64,000 nucleotides of DNA from Pyrenula massariospora (lineage: Eukaryota; Ascomycota; Eurotiomycetes; Pyrenulales; Pyrenulaceae): assembly GCA_021030905.1 (NCBI GenBank), contig JAGFMI010000004.1, forward strand, positions 310,001-374,000. The letters are read 5' to 3'. The notes beneath the pieces are model-generated. The model did not search any database, was not told the origin of the DNA, and worked only from the letters and a program-made list of their open reading frames with translations. Below, in pieces: positions 21,499 to 33,668 of the stretch; the first letter of the stretch is position 1; each line of letters starts with the position of its first letter. A program made the translations under genes and the position numbers.

Positions 21499-22227
21499 GA
21501 TGCCACACCCTTTAGCGAAAGCAGCGTCGTCGGAATGGAGATCTAGGTCTCAAAAGAGGTGCTTCAGGAAGGATGAACTATGGTAAATGCAGAGTCATCT
21601 TGAAGAGGGCTGAAGGATTCTATTAGAGGGGACTTTAAAAGGCTTTGCGGGATGTTGGATAGTTGTGCAACCTGAAGAGACAATCTTGAAGGTCCGGCCA
21701 GCCAGAGGGTGGGTCCGATCAGGAGCCACCGGCCCCGCTAATGCAGCCTTACCAAAGAGCCGTCCTACGCATGGGGATACCGTGATCTAGGAAATCCAGT
21801 GAGCCACAGAGGTATACTGCAAAGTGTGTGTCCTTGATCACAATTAATCTGCATTTATTACCCTTACAACCACAATTCGGTCATCCCAGCATACAACCAT
21901 CTCTTCTATTGCATTACTGTCGCTTGTTTGCTTCTCTATCCCAACAATTCGGTGAGAAGCTCGCGAAAACGCCTTGATGTATCCAATTCCTCCAATGCTT
22001 AAATAGACCGCTGTAAGGCAACGAGGCTCAAGCTCATGGTTGCACTTCAAAAGGGGGTATATGTGCGAGAAGTCTTCGAAAAACCCTCCATGTATCATAT
22101 GTGCTAAGTAGTTTGCGTAAAAAGACCGAAAGGATGAGGAGTAACACTGTGGACGGAGATAGGTTTCTGAATGGCTGAGTAAATTACGGGGACATTATTG
22201 ACTTGAAATCCGTGTGACAAATCCGTC

Positions 22228-23773
22228 TCACGCTGGCTGTAGAAGGTCAATTTCCATCTCGTTTAGGGGTGCGTAGGATTGGCCCGTCTTCGACTCCATC
22301 TTTGCGACTGCAATGGAGCGCTCAACAATCCATCGTGTCTGTAATCGACATCTTTTCTCGTCAAGAGCTAGTGCCAAGGCATCGAGGGCTTTCTTGCTCA
22401 CTTTATCAAGCTCCTGCCGCGCTTCTTCATTAGTCTTCATGGCAGCCTTGACCTCGTTGTCTTTCTTGGCAACGAAGTCTCGCAATTGTTTTTCTTGTTT
22501 GCCCCTAAGGACCTCGATTTTACTTTGGTGTAAGCCATCCATGGCATCCCTTTCGCGATATTGAGATGCAAGCGTTTTATAGTCTTTGTCAGTGACCTCA
22601 TGACGGGAAAAGGGACTTTGTTTTATGGCTTCGACCGATCCAGCAGATGTTGTTGAGTCTCTAAGGCCGTAGCTTGACTTTGAACTGGAATCTGGCGATG
22701 CTGATAGAGGTGGAGAGTTACAATATGCTTCCATATGCCGGAGCCGAAGTAGGCAGGCCTGCTTTTTGGCCTCAAGATCGGCAATAAGGTCTAGCTCCGC
22801 TTGTAACTGACGTTGCTCAAGTTTATCGACAGCTGATTCATTCTAGTGAACGATATTAGTCTTGAGAAGTCACTAAACAGGGTTTCAAATAACTCACATC
22901 TTCTCTCATCTTCTGTACTCGTGCGGCCTGCTCCCGGTGCACTCTGCGCTTTGTCGAGGCATGCTGGGATTGAACTTGCTTCATTGAGCGGGTCCAATAT
23001 TCCATGAATCTAGCCCTCTCCTCCATCTGTCTGCTCACTAGTGACTGTATCTCTTTGCATTCTTTCGTCCGCCGGATAGCATCCACATCACTGGTGTTGG
23101 GAGAAGACAATCCGTCACCATAGACCAGCTGAATGACAGATGGAAGAGGGGTCGATTGGCACCACGGAAGTGTAAGATCCTGACTGCGTGGAGAGATGGG
23201 GCTTTCAACAGAATTCTCGCCGCGATTTGGTCTGTATACCGCCGTTCTGCTAGCATTCACTGAAGAAGGGGTGCTGTCCACGTTGACATCTGTCGAGGAT
23301 GCAATCGAAGGCGCACCGGAGGACCTTCTCTTCTTGAAACCAGTCATTTTCAGTATACTTCCACGAAAGCTCAAGCGATTCTTCTTGTCCGAGCTCACCG
23401 AGAGGATCGATGGTGATTGAGGAGGGCTAGTGCCAGCTTCGGATAGGTAGGAGGATTGTGTGAACGGCCGGTTCTCGCTGGAACTGCAGGAGGTTGTTGC
23501 GGTCGAGTGGGATAAGCGCGACTTGTCTGAACTCTGGAATGTAGGATCCGAGCCTACTGTGGCTGCCGACATGGAGGATACGAGCTTATCAAGATCCTCT
23601 GAGGGTAGCGAGATGCCAAATTCAGCCGCTTCCTTGGCCAATCTTTCGTCCACTGCATTCTCGGTCTCTTGTTCGGTCAGGCCTAATACTTCACGGCAGT
23701 ATTCCTGGTCGTTCAGTGAAGGCAATGCTGGCAGTGCTGAATCTAGGGAATCGCGCGATCGCTTTCTCGCCAT
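22228..23773 (-). CDS. conserved coiled-coil protein, function unknown
   Basis: Two exons (22898-23773 and 22228-22842) joined over a 55-nt intron (GAT|GTGAGT ... CACTAG|AAT) give 496 residues. I chose the ATG at 23773; the longer upstream frame starts only at GTG. The basic start MARKRSRDSLDSALPALPSL leads into a short block, YCREVLGLTEQETENAVDER, and a Ser-rich disordered region with a basic patch (FKKRRSSG). The second half is strongly helical, rich in Glu, Arg and Gln, with long heptad stretches across the splice site and a second helical block near the C-terminus. I recognise no catalytic domain. A scaffold or adaptor role is plausible but not shown. Confidence 0.65.
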
Positions 23774-25498
23774 TTTGCGCTTTGGGTGCACAGGCTGCGG
23801 AGAACCTTGTCGGGCAGAGGCACAGTGGCGGTCAGCTAGAACACAGAGAATTGACCATGATGCCGATTTCACGGTTTGCGCATCGAGGTGTTGATAGCGT
23901 TTGGAAGAGTTTTGAAAGTCAATCGACGAGCGAGCCCTGTTTCGAAACGCAGTAGAGTTTCACGCATCATCCAAATGAGGGGAGGCTCTAGGATGGGGCC
24001 GATTGGCACGACGGTGTGGGTGGTAGATTGGCTTTCTGATGAAGCTAGGCACAAGGCACCTCGAGGCAGTCGGCGGATGGAGGCGCGATCGCCGCAAAAT
24101 GATTACTTCTTGCAACGGTCATGGGGCACGTTAGTCCCCTGGCTTGGCTATCGCTCTCAGGGGAATGGGTGCAAGCGAGCCAGGGGGGAGAGGGTGGCGG
24201 AGGTGTGGGCCGACGATTGCAAAAAGCTGGGGTTCTGAAGGGACGGTTTTCTGTAGGGCATTTGTTAGCCACACTCTATATCTCCGAGACCTAAGAGACC
24301 TCATTGGCAATCCTGTTGTAGGCAACAACAGAAGTCATGAACTCATAAATGTGTCCAGCTTGACAACACTACACTCCCGTCAACTATGCGGTGAGCTGGC
24401 GCGCACGGCTCGCTGGCTTAGTAGAAAAATATTCTAATCCATGGCTCAAGATGCGGTGGACGTCTTAGTCGTGAAAGTCTGCTCGCTAGCTGGTCCTTGA
24501 CAGCCGTGCATTGGGCGCCTGCGATTGCGTATATCGACAAGCCTTCAACAGTGCGCCTTCACGTCTAGACATCATCCATGGTCTGAAGCAGGAAGGTCTT
24601 GACAGCCTCGAGACCAGGACCTCTCGAAACGATATTGCGGACGACGGCAGACCGCATCACTGACACTGCAGCGGCCTGAAAGAGTATTTTCTCCGCTTGA
24701 CAGCTGCTCCTGGTGACACGACCGGGGGCCTCTCAACCCCTTGAACCGGAGCAATGCCTGCAAGATAAGCTCAAGATGCGTCAATCGAGATCGTCCAAAT
24801 TGCAAGGCTGCCAATTTATTCCCTAGATTGAATCTGCTCACAAAGGGGCACCAAATTGTGGTCTTATACTACTTATCCCTTGAGACTCTCTTCGGTCTCA
24901 TCGACCTCTTACCTCGGCAACTCTCGAAGGAGATAGCTATCCTGCCAATGTTTCTTGCTTCATGCGAGGAGGTCATCCTGGAATTTGCATTCGGCTGCCT
25001 GCATTAGCTGCCGGCTGCATCCATAATTTCTTCCAATAGACTCCGTGGGGATGGTGTTCAAGAAGAAATCTTCCTGCTTTCTCATCACCTGACAAAGACT
25101 TAGTCTTCGTTCACAATTCGCATTGGCCAGCGCATCTACACCGCCATCCAGGACGGTGACTTACTGAAAATTGAGAATCACCGAGTATGTTGCTGACGTG
25201 TCGGTGTGTGTTGGGCATCGATTTCCAATAGGAAAACACCGCTTCTTCGAAAGACTCAAGCGATTGTTTGCTCGGTGGATCCTTAAGCCCTGAAGATGTT
25301 CCCAGCTACTCCTGATCTGCCGGCATTCGTCTTTTCGGATGTTGAGTTGACGGCTTCGACCTGCTGAAAAGAGATGATATTGAATCCAAGTGATAGCCTC
25401 GTCCGGCCTCAAAGGTATCCGTCACCGCTAGATCATAAGGTAAACAAACCCCTACGAAATCCTACATCGATCAAAATTCCTCCTCAGTAGCCGTTCAT
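23774..25498. other. intergenic, no gene seen
   Basis: 1.7 kb with no supportable gene. Several 60-100 codon frames on both strands lack motifs and have atypical composition. I see no RNA gene or transposon end. Confidence 0.4.
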
Positions 25499-26369
25499 CT
25501 ACCTCTCCCTCTCCACCTCCGCGCTCAGGGGACTCCGCCGCACCCCGGCCCTCAACTTCTCCCCCAACCGTCCCTCCGCTCTCCTCTTATCATACCGTTC
25601 CTCCGCCACCACCTCCCTCATCGCCAACCGCCCGAATGTAGTCTTGCTTTTCATCCCCTCCCCCTCCTCCCCACCGTCTCCATCTCCCTCCTCTCCCCCT
25701 TCCCCATCCTCCCCACCCCCACCCCCATACCCCTCCCCAACCCCCCAAACCCCAACAACCCTCTTCTTCCTACCCTTCCTCCCGGGCGCCGGCACCCTCA
25801 CCTCCCGACTCCCCCCAAACCGCGACGCATGCTCAAACGGCCGCTCCCTCTCGCGGTATAGTCTCGCCACCGTCCAGCCTTTGCGCTCGCTCTCTTGCTT
25901 CCAGGCTTGTGAGTCGTGGATCTGGTTCTTGGCGGTGGGGAGCTCTAGATTGGGGGAGGGGGGGTTGGTTAGTGGGGTTTGACTCGTGTGTGGGGGAGAT
26001 TAGATTGGGCTGGGGAGATTGCGGAGGGGGAGTAAAATGTGGAGGAAATAGATTAATTAGATCGTGAGTGGAGACTTTTGTAAAAGCTTAACAAGCGCAG
26101 CACACGCGTAGAAAGCTCAATTTATTCCTGAACTTACTTGCAGCCTGCCCCTTATCCTTGAGGTATTGCTGAAACTTCGCCCGCCCGTCCGACCCGTACA
26201 GCGCCTCAAATTGCGACAAAGTATTCGGACCGGCGAAGGCTTGTGAGTGAGTGCGCTTCAACGTGTCGAAATCGCCGGTTTGAATGGTCAACCGTTCGCT
26301 GTCGGTGTCGTCGCTAATGGCACTGTTGGTGTCGCGATCGCTACAGACATGCTTCTGGCCAGGGTCCAT
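25499..26369 (-). CDS. small conserved protein with acidic Gly/Glu insert
   Basis: Two exons, 26138-26369 and 25499-25944, over a 193-nt intron (donor GTAAGTT, acceptor ATCTAG) give 225 residues. The first exon holds FEALYGSDGRAKFQQYLKDK, and the second opens with LPTAKNQIHDSQAWKQESER followed by KGWTVARLYRERERPFEHAS. These two blocks look conserved and would lie side by side after splicing. A low-complexity acidic Gly/Glu segment follows, then a basic helical C-terminus. The acidic segment gives the polypyrimidine appearance of the plus strand here. I do not recognise the family; the composition suggests a nuclear or ribosome-related protein, which is only a guess. Confidence 0.6.
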
Positions 26370-26837
26370 TTGGAATGAAAAGGCGGGGTGATGCTAAGAA
26401 TGGGCATTCCTCCGCGATAGGATGTGTGGTACTTGGACATTGTTTTTTACAGCGTTTAATTCAAGATATCGCTCAAGGGTGGTGGACGCAAGTCAATTAG
26501 CGTGCTAAAACTTAGAGAAGCAGAAAGAAAAGTGAATTGCTAAGAACGGTCTCCGGGACCTTAGCCTATTCTAACCATCTAATGTCTTAAGCCCATGGAG
26601 AGTATCCCTGAAACACGTTGTATCTCTATTCTCACCCACGTAACGCCGATAACGCTTAGCGCGTCCGTCTCCATTGCTGTATGTATTGATCACCAACATC
26701 ACGCCTCAGTCTTTGACCCCACGAAAATTCGAGAAATACAGCAATCAGTCTCTTTGAACCTCTCCTGGTCTAGGTCGGTGGGACCTTCTCAACGACCAAT
26801 GACTTCAAATATCGCCCTTTGTACGACGCGACGTTCC

Positions 26838-27682
26838 TCAGGCAACGAATGTCTCTTTGAGAGGGCTACTCATCTGCCGCGGAACTGAATGATTCCTATC
26901 CCGTCTTCTCTTTCTACCACGCTGGTACAGCCTCAGGTCACGCTTGTCCCACATCTCCCAGGCCCAGTTTGGCGGATTTTCGGAGGCGGGTTCGGTACAC
27001 CCACTGGCTGGCTGTCGGTTGATAAGTACCATGCGAAGACCTACACCGTCTGGGTTGGGAACGAAGATTTCTTTTGTTGCTTGAAGTGGCTTGCTAATGT
27101 TCACATAGTGTAGGTATTCTTCCCATTCGCTCCTTGGCTGTTCATCTAGTTCGTTGTTGTTCTCAGTGTCCTCAATAGCGCAGTTGTCAACTCCATCATC
27201 GTCCCATTGAGCCCAGAAGTCTTCATCGGATTGGTCGTCATCGACAATTTCTTGAGGCTGAACAAGATCAGCTGACCAGTCTCCATTGCTATTCTTGGTG
27301 TCGTCAATGATGTCTCCTGTCGTAGAATACAGATCATCGCATTGATCTGACTCAATGGTAGAAGTAGTTTCTATCGATATCGAGTGTAAAGTCTTTGTGT
27401 CCTCGAATGTCGTGCCTGCGAAGGTCGACTCTGCGTCAGAATCTTCGATGGAGGATTGGCTGCTCTCAGAAGTGTCGCTTGTGTCTATAGAACAGTCGTC
27501 GGTCGTTTCATCGTCGCTTTCGATGACTTCCGGCGTATCCGTGTCATCAGATCGCGTGTCTCCTGCTATTTTATAATTTAGCTAGAGGTTGGATATCAAG
27601 ATGTACATTCCATACCTGTTAAGCGCGAGATATTTTCACCGTCAATGCGTGCAGGGCCAATCCAATCGTAGGCAAAGCACAT
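26838..27682 (-). CDS. acidic Asp/Ser/Thr-rich hypothetical protein
   Basis: Exons 27616-27682 and 26838-27565, joined over a 50-nt intron (CAG|GTATGG ... AAATAG|CAG), give 264 residues. The short first exon (MCFAYDWIGPARIDGENISR) leads into a long disordered region very rich in Asp, Glu, Ser and Thr. A more ordered end contains EWEEYLHYVNISKPLQATKE, FVPNPDGVGLRMVLINRQ and NPPNWAWEMWDKRDLRLYQR, then a basic stretch (GRKRRRDR) that could be a nuclear localisation signal. I recognise no domain. The start is uncertain because the exon is short. Confidence 0.5.
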
Positions 27683-28599
27683 GGCTGCAAGGTACCGATT
27701 TCTCTGGAAGAATCGGACAATAAGGATGATCGTATGTCCTAAGGCGAATTGGACAACGTTCGGGCAAAGCAGGGTGAGCGACAAAATCCGGGAGGGTGGG
27801 CGGAGGGGAGTGTAATCGTCTGCCTAGCTTCGGGAAGTTTCTGAAAAGGCGTATCATACAACTGATGCTACTAGTAGTAATTGATCGATGAAGTGGTAAT
27901 AGAAAGGCGGGAAGGAAATTCCTATAGCTAGCGACAGCTTAACGAGAGAGCGAAATCATGAATTGAAAGTACGGTGGTCTTGCGAGATCTAGGAAGTCAA
28001 GTGAGAGGAGTGGGTCTTTGAACTTGAGCGGTTGGGACCGCATCGCGCTTTCTATTCAAGGTAGATTCATTATTCACAGGCTGGATGGGTGATGAATGCC
28101 ATGTGCAACCACAATAGTCATTCACCCCGGTGTTGGGGCAGCCGCTAGTTATTGTAGATCGCGTGACCGCATTAATAAGACGACGGAGTCATGTTCAGCG
28201 TTTGCGACGCAACCATTGTCTCGATTTGGAGAGTTCTTCGTTCAGGATAGACTTTGCCTTGTATAGGCCATGAGAGAACACCTGCTCTGTTGACAGTTTC
28301 TAGATGTATTCGAGAGTCTAATCACTGCCTACCTCACTCCGTTTAGTAACAGGCTTGGGACACGGTCTGTTGATTCTTTGAAAAGCGCGTGTATCGCGTT
28401 TGAGGCTCTCTTAATCTGACGAAATTCTTTGCATTAGCGGAGCGGCGTCGCTTCCGCACCAGCGCCAAGCCCACCGGGGTTGTTTCCGCACTCGACCCCA
28501 GATTCCTTCGTCGTCGCTGTGAAACAACCTTGACGAGAACCGCTGACTTTTCTGAGGTAGCTTCCGAAGATGCTGTAGTGAGGCATCAGGTCGCCAGAA
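27683..28599. other. divergent intergenic region
   Basis: This separates the acidic-protein gene (minus) from GPI2 (plus), so it should hold both promoters. No further gene is visible. Confidence 0.4.
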
Positions 28600-30381
28600 A
28601 TGGCGCCTTTGCCGTCGTCGCCAACACCCTCTCCAACTCCTCCCCCAGTCCCTGTTGCAACTCATCCAAAGCATGGACAGCTCAAGCCGCCAACTCCAAA
28701 CCGCACCAGCGCTGATACCAATCACCTTTCTCCAGCCGATGCCTACTATGGCCAGTCTCCTCCAGGTCTGCGACCATTTTATGAGAATCAAACTGCTGGT
28801 CTTGCATCGTTAAACGGATCTGCCGCTGCAAAGGCTGCTGCCGCAGCACTGCGACCCGCAGTCGCTTCTTTACGTCCAGCTCCTGCTATACCTTCAGCGG
28901 CACTTATTGACCAAGGCAAAAAGAGAAGGAGCGCTAGTCGGAGAACGAAAAAAGTCGTCACCTGGCAGAAGCTGCTTTGGATCAAGCAGGGCCCATATCC
29001 GGACAACTACACCGATACCGAAACATTTCTCGAACACCTACAGAGAAATCCGACGTTTCGATCATACGATTTCTGGCCGCTTGTGGCAGATTCTACGATC
29101 ATTGTGCAACACGTTGCTTCCGTCACTATCTTTGTTTGCTGTTTTGTCGCCATCTACCAGAACAGAGTCTCTCCAGTGTCTATCGTTAGCTGTGCAAGTA
29201 CACTTACAGTTTTAGGCTGGCTCTTTTGGGAGCATTGGGTCAGCCAGGAAGAAGAAACACTATCTTTGCCAGAGCCACCAGCTGACAAGCGTCTGTCCGC
29301 TGTATCTGCTCAGACAGATAGCTCAAGTGCGAGCTCCAAGTCTTCGTACAATGGGAACAACGTGGTGAACGGCCAGGCCATGAATGGCCATGTTTCTAGG
29401 AAAGTAGAACCAAAGGGGCTCGGATTGACTCTTACAACGTCAAATGATGTTCCGCAGCCTCCATCATTGGAGATCAATGGTAACGGACATCTACATTTTC
29501 ACAAATACTCTGAATCCAAAACCTCCGTCCAGTCCGTATCTCCAATAACGCCTCTCCACCCTACAAGCCCAACATACGCATTTCCCTCACCAGTCCGACG
29601 GAGGCATATCACGCCATCAACCTTACCCGCATCGTTCTCTCCACGCACTACCTCCCGCCTCAAAACCCTCAAGTCAGCGCTTCTAATCTACTTCGCCCTC
29701 CTCGGTCTCTCTCCCATTCTCAAATCTCTTACCAAGTCTACGGCGCCTGATTCCGTCTGGGCACTCGCCACCTGGCTTATTATCATGAATATTGTCTTCT
29801 TCGACTATGGCGGTCTCAACGTTCCCACTAAATCTTCCTCCAATACTAGCTCCGACTCCACCATGCCCGATTCTCCCACCAAGCCTCCTCTCTCGGCGTC
29901 CTTCCCTCCAAGCTCTCGCACAGTCCTAGGTCCTGGCAATCACTCCGCCGCCACCTTTCCTGCCTCCCTCTCCACTAACGCCGCCCTCATGGCTTCCACA
30001 GTGCTTGCCTCCCGCCTCCCCAGCACCACGCACGTCTTCTCCCTGACACTTTTCTCGATCGAGGTCTTCGGCCTCTTCCCTGTTTTCCGGCGCCACCTCC
30101 GTCACGTCTCCTTCCAAGGCCATCTCTCCCTGACCATCCTCCTCGTCGTCGTAGCCAGTGGCTCTTTGGGCATCATCGTGCGCCAGGATCCCGGGGGTTG
30201 GGCGTGGCTTTTCCGAGCGGTAGTCGGGATCTTCATCGGATGCTTTGGGATCGGATTTGTGTGTGGGGCGTGCAGTTGGTGGTTGATTGGCTTACAGCGG
30301 TATAAAAATGTGGTCAAAGGGCCATGGGATGCGGCGAGGCCGGTGTTGAAGGGGAGGGCAAGGGGGATGACCGAGAGTTGA
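28600..30381 (+). CDS. GPI2: GPI2/PIG-C subunit of GPI-GlcNAc transferase
   Basis: A single exon of 593 residues. After a Pro/Ala-rich N-terminal extension (about 1-115) comes the conserved PIG-C core, seen as WQKLLWIKQGPYPDNYTDTE, FLEHLQRNP and YDFWPLVADSTIIVQH, then alternating membrane spans. A disordered insert of roughly 110 residues follows, and the rest of the spans run to the end. GPI2 is a membrane subunit of the ER complex that transfers GlcNAc to phosphatidylinositol, the first step of GPI-anchor synthesis. It is longer than yeast Gpi2 because of the N-terminal extension and insert, as usual in filamentous fungi. GPI-anchored products would include the KP4-like protein predicted at 58.8-59.7 kb, but the genes are not linked in function beyond that. 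Confidence 0.9.
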   Translation: MAPLPSSPTPSPTPPPVPVATHPKHGQLKPPTPNRTSADTNHLSPADAYYGQSPPGLRPFYENQTAGLASLNGSAAAKAAAAALRPAVASLRPAPAIPSAALIDQGKKRRSASRRTKKVVTWQKLLWIKQGPYPDNYTDTETFLEHLQRNPTFRSYDFWPLVADSTIIVQHVASVTIFVCCFVAIYQNRVSPVSIVSCASTLTVLGWLFWEHWVSQEEETLSLPEPPADKRLSAVSAQTDSSSASSKSSYNGNNVVNGQAMNGHVSRKVEPKGLGLTLTTSNDVPQPPSLEINGNGHLHFHKYSESKTSVQSVSPITPLHPTSPTYAFPSPVRRRHITPSTLPASFSPRTTSRLKTLKSALLIYFALLGLSPILKSLTKSTAPDSVWALATWLIIMNIVFFDYGGLNVPTKSSSNTSSDSTMPDSPTKPPLSASFPPSSRTVLGPGNHSAATFPASLSTNAALMASTVLASRLPSTTHVFSLTLFSIEVFGLFPVFRRHLRHVSFQGHLSLTILLVVVASGSLGIIVRQDPGGWAWLFRAVVGIFIGCFGIGFVCGACSWWLIGLQRYKNVVKGPWDAARPVLKGRARGMTES

Positions 30382-30583
30382 TGAGTGACGGGTCTATGAT
30401 ATATAGCATCTTTCATGAAAATTCAATGCGTTACTGTTCCATGTATTCTTCGATTTTTGAAAATGCTTCAAGAAGGGCTATATACATTTTTCAAAGCTAT
30501 GTACAGAAGAATGCTCATCCAAGCAACCACTTCAACAGCAACCCCTCTAACCTTCCCACTACATCTATACCGTCTGCTGTCAA

Positions 30584-31330
30584 TCACTTAACGTAATTCT
30601 TCAGCGTACTACTCGTCGCCTGCAACGCACTAACAAACGCCTTGGCCACGATCTGCGCCCCCGCAGGACTCGTATGGGTATGATCATTCGGAAACAGCGC
30701 GTCCACGGCGCTCGCGCCCATGCCCTTGTACACGCCCGCCACGGCGGCGCCGTGCAGCACCTCGACGGCGCCGACGGCCTTGGACGCGTCGAGGTCGTAC
30801 GTCTCGAAGCGGCTGGCGGCGTAGACGAAGGTCCCCGTCTCCCAGGGGTTGTTGGGCGTGGCGGTGGAGATTATCACGGTGGCGCCCTTGGACTGGAAGA
30901 GCTTGGCCGCGTTGACGAGGTAGGCTTCGAAGGTGAGGACGGTCTCCGCGGCGCCGTTGTAGGTCGTGCTGCAGGTGGTGGCGTAGTTGTTGTTTACCGG
31001 GTTGCAGTCGGTGCGGCCGTTGTCGGTCGGGGTGAGGCTGCCGCCGTCGTTGTGGCCGAACTCGATGATCACGTAGTCGCCGGACTTGACGTTGGCGGCC
31101 ATCGCCGTGAAGCGGCCCTCGCGCGTGAAGGAGCGCGCGCTGCGGCCGGCGATGGCATTGTTGACTACGGGGATTTTGAGGAGGGAGCCGAGGTAGTAGC
31201 CCCAGCCTTGGGTGGTGGAGGGGTGGGCACTGTCGCCACCGGTCGCCATGGTGGAGTCGCCGGCTAGGTAGACGGTCTGGGCGAGGGTGGAAGTTGCGCC
31301 AGCGAGGGCGAGGAGAGAGGAGAGGCGCAT
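30584..31330 (-). CDS. rhamnogalacturonan acetylesterase (CE12, SGNH fold)
   Basis: A single exon of 248 residues with a signal peptide (about 1-17). The mature protein starts QTVYLAGDSTMATGG, where Ser in GDS is the SGNH nucleophile (residue 26). FGHNDGG provides the Gly/Asn oxyanion block and NDHTHTSPAGA the Asp/His pair near the C-terminus. Cys residues at CNPVNN and CSTTYNG can form the disulphide seen in the family. The enzyme removes acetyl groups from the rhamnogalacturonan I backbone of pectin outside the cell, so it suits a plant-associated or saprotrophic life. Its 3' end lies only about 200 bp from that of GPI2 (convergent genes). Confidence 0.92.
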   Translation of the reverse strand: MRLSSLLALAGATSTLAQTVYLAGDSTMATGGDSAHPSTTQGWGYYLGSLLKIPVVNNAIAGRSARSFTREGRFTAMAANVKSGDYVIIEFGHNDGGSLTPTDNGRTDCNPVNNNYATTCSTTYNGAAETVLTFEAYLVNAAKLFQSKGATVIISTATPNNPWETGTFVYAASRFETYDLDASKAVGAVEVLHGAAVAGVYKGMGASAVDALFPNDHTHTSPAGAQIVAKAFVSALQATSSTLKNYVK

Positions 31331-32832
31331 TTTGGCGGGGGTTTGGAAACGAGGATTGGGTATTAGGGATTAGGCGATTATGAAGTGGTGATTTTGCTTT
31401 GAAGCGTATATGTTGAAATGTCTTTTTGCTTTTACGAAACGAATGACATCCAAACAGAGAAATATGTATAGGGAAACGAGTGAATGAAAAGAGCGGCTCG
31501 ATTGGTGGAAAGGGTGATACCAAATTCGAAGATCAGACGCAGAGAAACCTTCGGTGCAATGAAGGAGCGAAACGAGAGAAACTTATACAGACCTATAGCG
31601 TGGTAGCTTTATAGCTCATTTCAATTTCCCCATGGCGTTGGCTACTTCTTTGAGCATCGGAGCGTCTTCTTGCGCTTGTAGGTGCAGATATTGCGTGGGA
31701 TGAGAGTGAAATGTATATGAAACGACAGATCTCGGCCGTGGAATTGTTCTGGGGCGGAGGCTCCAAGGCGCGCTAAGCGAATTGGGGAAATTGCGGGGAA
31801 CGGAGATCCGCCACTGAGCCTCTGGGAGATCACCGCAGGAGGCCACTCTATTCGTGGAGTAAACCTCCAAGCAGTCACAATTTCTCCTCAAATGCTCTGT
31901 TCATTATCGGCGGAAAGGAACGCCTTATTGAAATCGATTCTCTCGCCTGGCCAATTGTTTCTTTAAACACTGGAAAGTCGTTCGATTTACCTTGGAATCT
32001 GTCACAGCGAATTCACTATTAGACAATCTCAGAATTTGCAGCAGAAAAGCTTAGGCGTACAGGCGACCTCCTCAGACGAATTTCACAGTTGGCCTCAATA
32101 ATCTTGCTAGCATCAGAGTGGACTGTCTCTGCTTCTACGTGGCTTATGATGAACATTTCAGCGATGCCTCGCCTGCTCGGTCCAAAGCATCGATGTAAAA
32201 TGTACAGTGCATGCACTACGCAGCTTTGGATACAACATTCCTATATAAAAGATTTCCTTCGTAAACATACTGGAAAAGTATCTACACCATCACATCGCGC
32301 GAGAGTCCCGAGCTTTTACCCTATCCGGACATCACACAACAGCCCCCACTATGCTGCCCACATAGTCTTCCATGTTACATGTGTTCAGCTCCAATATTGA
32401 CTGCCTTCCAGCCTCGCATCATGTTTCACACAGGCACAATCTCACTGTTTCAGGTTGTCCTGCAGTCATTTTAACTCTGATTGCAGTAAGCGCCGAGTAG
32501 TAAGCACACTGCATCCGCGTTCAAAATAGCTGCCAACAGTCATTCTGCGCGACCTGTTTCTGTTTTGTGTCGAAGAAATGTACTAATAATTACAACTATC
32601 AGTGAGACCGAGGACACCATGTCTATCAATTCAACAACGCTCCTGATAGTGAGTTGTGGCGTTCTCCCTCATGTATAAGGTCTTGCCATGATCCGCTTGC
32701 CTTGAGATCTGAGGAGGCAAGCTCACTTTTGCTGTATCCTGGAATTTGCACTACCTTTAGCCTTGATTTCTCTTCAATTTGGCTTGTACTCGCCTCTTAT
32801 ACTACCTTTCCTTTGTTCAACGACCATTTGCT
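31331..32832. other. divergent intergenic region
   Basis: This lies between the acetylesterase (minus) and the chitosanase (plus), both secreted enzymes. No gene or repeat is visible; promoters of both are expected at its ends. Confidence 0.4.
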
Positions 32833-33668
32833 ATGCCTGCAGCGTCTTTCCTATTTGCTCTTTCCTTATTCACTCCTTTTATCCTTGCTCTAGACCTACC
32901 GAACAATGTCAAGAGCTTTTATGATAGCCACAAAAGTGGCAGCTGTACTGATGCTCTAGCCAAAGGCTTCTACGATGGCCCAAACTCCATTGGAACAAAT
33001 GGGAAAGGTGATGATGGTCCAAGTAAGCTTACCAGTAACTCATGACCCTCCTTCTCCCCATTCTTACGTGCTGCTCGGCAGGCTGGTCTTACTGCGAAGA
33101 TGGGGTCAAAGGCAAGGCCGTCTTCTTGAAAGGTCCAGGCACCTACGCCAATATGGACATCGACTGCGACGGAAACCAAGCGCACACAGGTGCTACGAAC
33201 TGCAAAGGTGACAACTCGGATGAGACTGCCTTCCATGACACTGTTACGTCCTACGGCATCAAGGAACTAGACTCCACCATCCACCCTTACGTCGTGTTTG
33301 GCAATGACCGCAATGACGGGAAACCAACGTTCAAGCCTACCGACTACGATGTCCAGCCTCTTAGCGTTGTCGCCGTGGTTTGCGGCGGCAAACTGATCTA
33401 CGGGGTTCTGGGTGATACGAATGGAGATGATGATCCCAAGCCATTAGTCGGGGAAGGGAGCTTGGCGCTGGCGCAGGCATGTTTTGGTGACAACAAGGGC
33501 TTCGATGGAAATACTGGGTACGACAAGAGCGACGTGCTGTATATTGCTTTCACGGGAAAGGATGCAGTTCCGGGCAAAGACGGAGCGGCATGGGATGCCG
33601 GAAATTATGAGGAGTTTGAGGAGAGTATTACGGATTTGGGGAATAAGTTGATCAAGAGACTGTCATGA
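32833..33668 (+). CDS. secreted GH75 chitosanase
   Basis: Exons 32833-33022 and 33082-33668 join over a 59-nt intron (CCAA|GTAAGC ... GGCAG|GC), giving 258 residues. A signal peptide covers residues 1-19. The mature part shows the family blocks: WSYCEDGVKGKAVFLKG, GTYANMDIDCDGNQ, TIHPYVVFGND, YDVQPLSVVAVVCGGKLIYG, VLGDTNGDDDPKPLVGEGSL and ALAQACFGD, and YIAFTGKDAVPG. GH75 enzymes cleave chitosan with inversion and are nearly confined to fungi. The acidic residues in MDIDCDG and GDTNGDD are candidates for catalysis. Roles may lie in nutrition or wall remodelling. Confidence 0.92.

Noticed and set aside
21844-22098. 84-codon minus-strand frame between ATG29 and the coiled-coil gene
   Set aside because: It starts at an ATG but has no motif, signal or family resemblance. 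It could be a small gene, but I have no evidence.
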